From NCBI GenBank assembly GCA_017744735.1, contig JAGIAR010000008.1:106561-170560 (forward strand): DNA of 64,000 nt, read 5' to 3'. The stretch is from Novosphingobium sp. Lineage in GTDB: Bacteria > Pseudomonadota > Alphaproteobacteria > Sphingomonadales > Sphingomonadaceae. The notes below the pieces were generated by a model. That model was given only the letters and a program-made list of their open reading frames with translations, was not told the origin of the DNA and did no database searches. Below, in pieces: positions 63,090 to 64,000 of the stretch. Position numbers and translations under genes: made by a program. Every line of letters starts with the position of its first letter. Position 1 is the first letter of the stretch.

Positions 63090-64000
63090 ATGCCCAGTTT
63101 CGCCCAGAGCCTCGAAAAGACCCTGCACAACGCGCTCCAGGCCGCGAGCGACCGAGCGCACGAATACGCGACGCTCGAGCACCTGTTGCTCGCGCTGGTC
63201 GAAGACCCCGACGCCGCCGAGGTGATGACCGCCTGCGGCGTCGACCTCGGCGAACTGGCCGAAGTCGTGCGCCAGTACCTCGATCAGGAATACCAGTCGC
63301 TCAAGACCGAGGACGAGACCGACCCGCAGCCGACCGCCGGCTTCCAGCGGGTGATCCAGCGCGCCATCCTGCATGTGCAGTCCTCGGGCAAGGACACGGT
63401 AACCGGCGCCAATGTGCTGGTCGCGCTGTTCTCCGAACGCGATTCCTATGCGGTCTACTTCCTGCAGCAGCAGGACATGAGCCGGCTCGACGCAGTGAGC
63501 TTCATCAGCCACGGCATCGGCAAGGGCGGGCGCCAGCTCGAGAACCGCCCGACAAGCGGCGCCGAGGAGCCGCAGCAGGCCCAGGAAGAGAAGAGCGACA
63601 AGTCGAAGAAGGATTCGGCGCTCGACCAGTTCACCGTCAACCTCAACCAGAAGGCGCTGGACGGAAAGGTCGATCCGCTGATCGGCCGCGGGCCGGAAGT
63701 GGACCGTACGATCCAGATCCTTTGCCGCAGGAGCAAGAACAACCCGCTCTACGTCGGCGATCCCGGCGTCGGCAAGACCGCGATCGCCGAGGGCCTCGCC
63801 CGCAAGATCGTCGAGGGCGACGTGCCCGAGGTGCTCGACGAGGCGGTGATCTACTCGCTCGACATGGGTTCGCTGCTGGCGGGCACGCGCTATCGCGGCG
63901 ATTTCGAGGAGCGCCTGAAGCAGGTCGTCAGCGAACTCGAGAAGATGCCGCATGCGATCCTGTTCATCGACGAGATCCACACGGTGATCGGCGCCGGCGC
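63090..64000 (+). CDS. clpA: ATP-dependent Clp protease ATP-binding subunit ClpA (5' part only)
   Basis: The first 303 codons; the gene continues past the window edge. ClpA N-domain at residues 1-145 (MPSFAQSLEKTLHNALQAAS, HEYATLEHLLLALVEDPDAA), a charged linker (about 155-175), then the first AAA+ module with Walker A GDPGVGKTAIAEG (residues 223-235), RYRGDFEERLKQVV and Walker B ILFIDEIHTVIGAG. The N-terminus fits ClpA rather than ClpB or ClpC. clpS, which often precedes clpA, is not here; a DUF1192 gene does. Confidence 0.94.
   Translation, partial: MPSFAQSLEKTLHNALQAASDRAHEYATLEHLLLALVEDPDAAEVMTACGVDLGELAEVVRQYLDQEYQSLKTEDETDPQPTAGFQRVIQRAILHVQSSGKDTVTGANVLVALFSERDSYAVYFLQQQDMSRLDAVSFISHGIGKGGRQLENRPTSGAEEPQQAQEEKSDKSKKDSALDQFTVNLNQKALDGKVDPLIGRGPEVDRTIQILCRRSKNNPLYVGDPGVGKTAIAEGLARKIVEGDVPEVLDEAVIYSLDMGSLLAGTRYRGDFEERLKQVVSELEKMPHAILFIDEIHTVIGAG

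Overview
The window is a GC-rich, gene-dense chromosomal segment of an alphaproteobacterium, most probably Sphingomonadales near Erythrobacteraceae. The evidence is the gene content (DUF1153/SciP and DUF1013/TrcR cell-cycle regulators, a bactofilin next to an LmdC-type M23 peptidase, Coq7, a GTG/TTG-rich start set), GGAAC-N16/17-CGTT promoters of the alphaproteobacterial general stress response, and GANTC (CcrM-type) sites. Almost all of it is core or conserved chromosome. I see no transposase, integrase, phage gene, plasmid function or CRISPR array. No stretch longer than about 280 bp lacks a gene.

Layout. 1-1.7 kb: a truncated gene, a small membrane protein and an MFS exporter whose last codons run into an antisense tRNA-Gly(UCC). 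1.7-8.7 kb, minus strand: apt, the cytochrome bc1 operon petABC with a strong terminator, pgeF and pepN. 8.7-12.4 kb: an SDR protein, a DMT-family transporter, threonine aldolase, a small acetyltransferase, a stress-promoter PRC-barrel protein and tRNA-Thr(GGU). 12.5-21.3 kb, plus strand: gpmA, purE-purK, folA, ribF, a GDPD-like protein, ileS, lspA and a BamF-like lipoprotein, many with start/stop overlaps. 21.4-27.5 kb: a CNNM/CorC-like protein, an OmpA lipoprotein with a stress promoter, a CysQ-like phosphatase, sucC without sucD, and etfBA behind a palindromic operator. 27.6-34.1 kb, minus: a four-gene unit of RND adaptor, RND permease with extra membrane segments, DUF445 protein and GNAT acetyltransferase. 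34.3-39.7 kb: a GlsB/YeaQ stress protein, sciP with an uncharacterised partner, mnmA, a divergent pair of a Cys-rich membrane protein and a lipoprotein serine hydrolase, a CDF metal exporter and pdxH.

39.8-45.8 kb: dnaJ-brkB-fabI facing wecB-wecC (UDP-ManNAcA synthesis) and an exported protein of unknown function. 45.9-53.5 kb, minus: a long run proA, aldo/keto reductase, nadD, rsfS, rlmH, envC-like, ctpA, dsbB, coq7. 53.7-55.3 kb: the lmdC-like/bactofilin pair behind a GANTC-rich divergent region. 55.4-60 kb, minus: fadD, trcR, a GT4 glycosyltransferase and an LpxH-like phosphoesterase. 60-62.7 kb, minus: a tightly overlapped unit of quinone oxidoreductase, an exported DUF8021-like protein and a GST. 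The right end has a DUF1192 protein and the start of clpA, cut by the window edge.

Themes: envelope building (bactofilin, LytM proteins, CtpA, DsbB, wecBC, LpxH-like, RND), respiration and acyl-CoA oxidation (bc1, ETF, Coq7, FadD), cell-cycle control (SciP, TrcR) and general stress response. The least explained parts are the overlapped QOR/DUF8021/GST unit, the divergent Cys-rich membrane protein/lipoprotein hydrolase pair, and the RND permease insertion.
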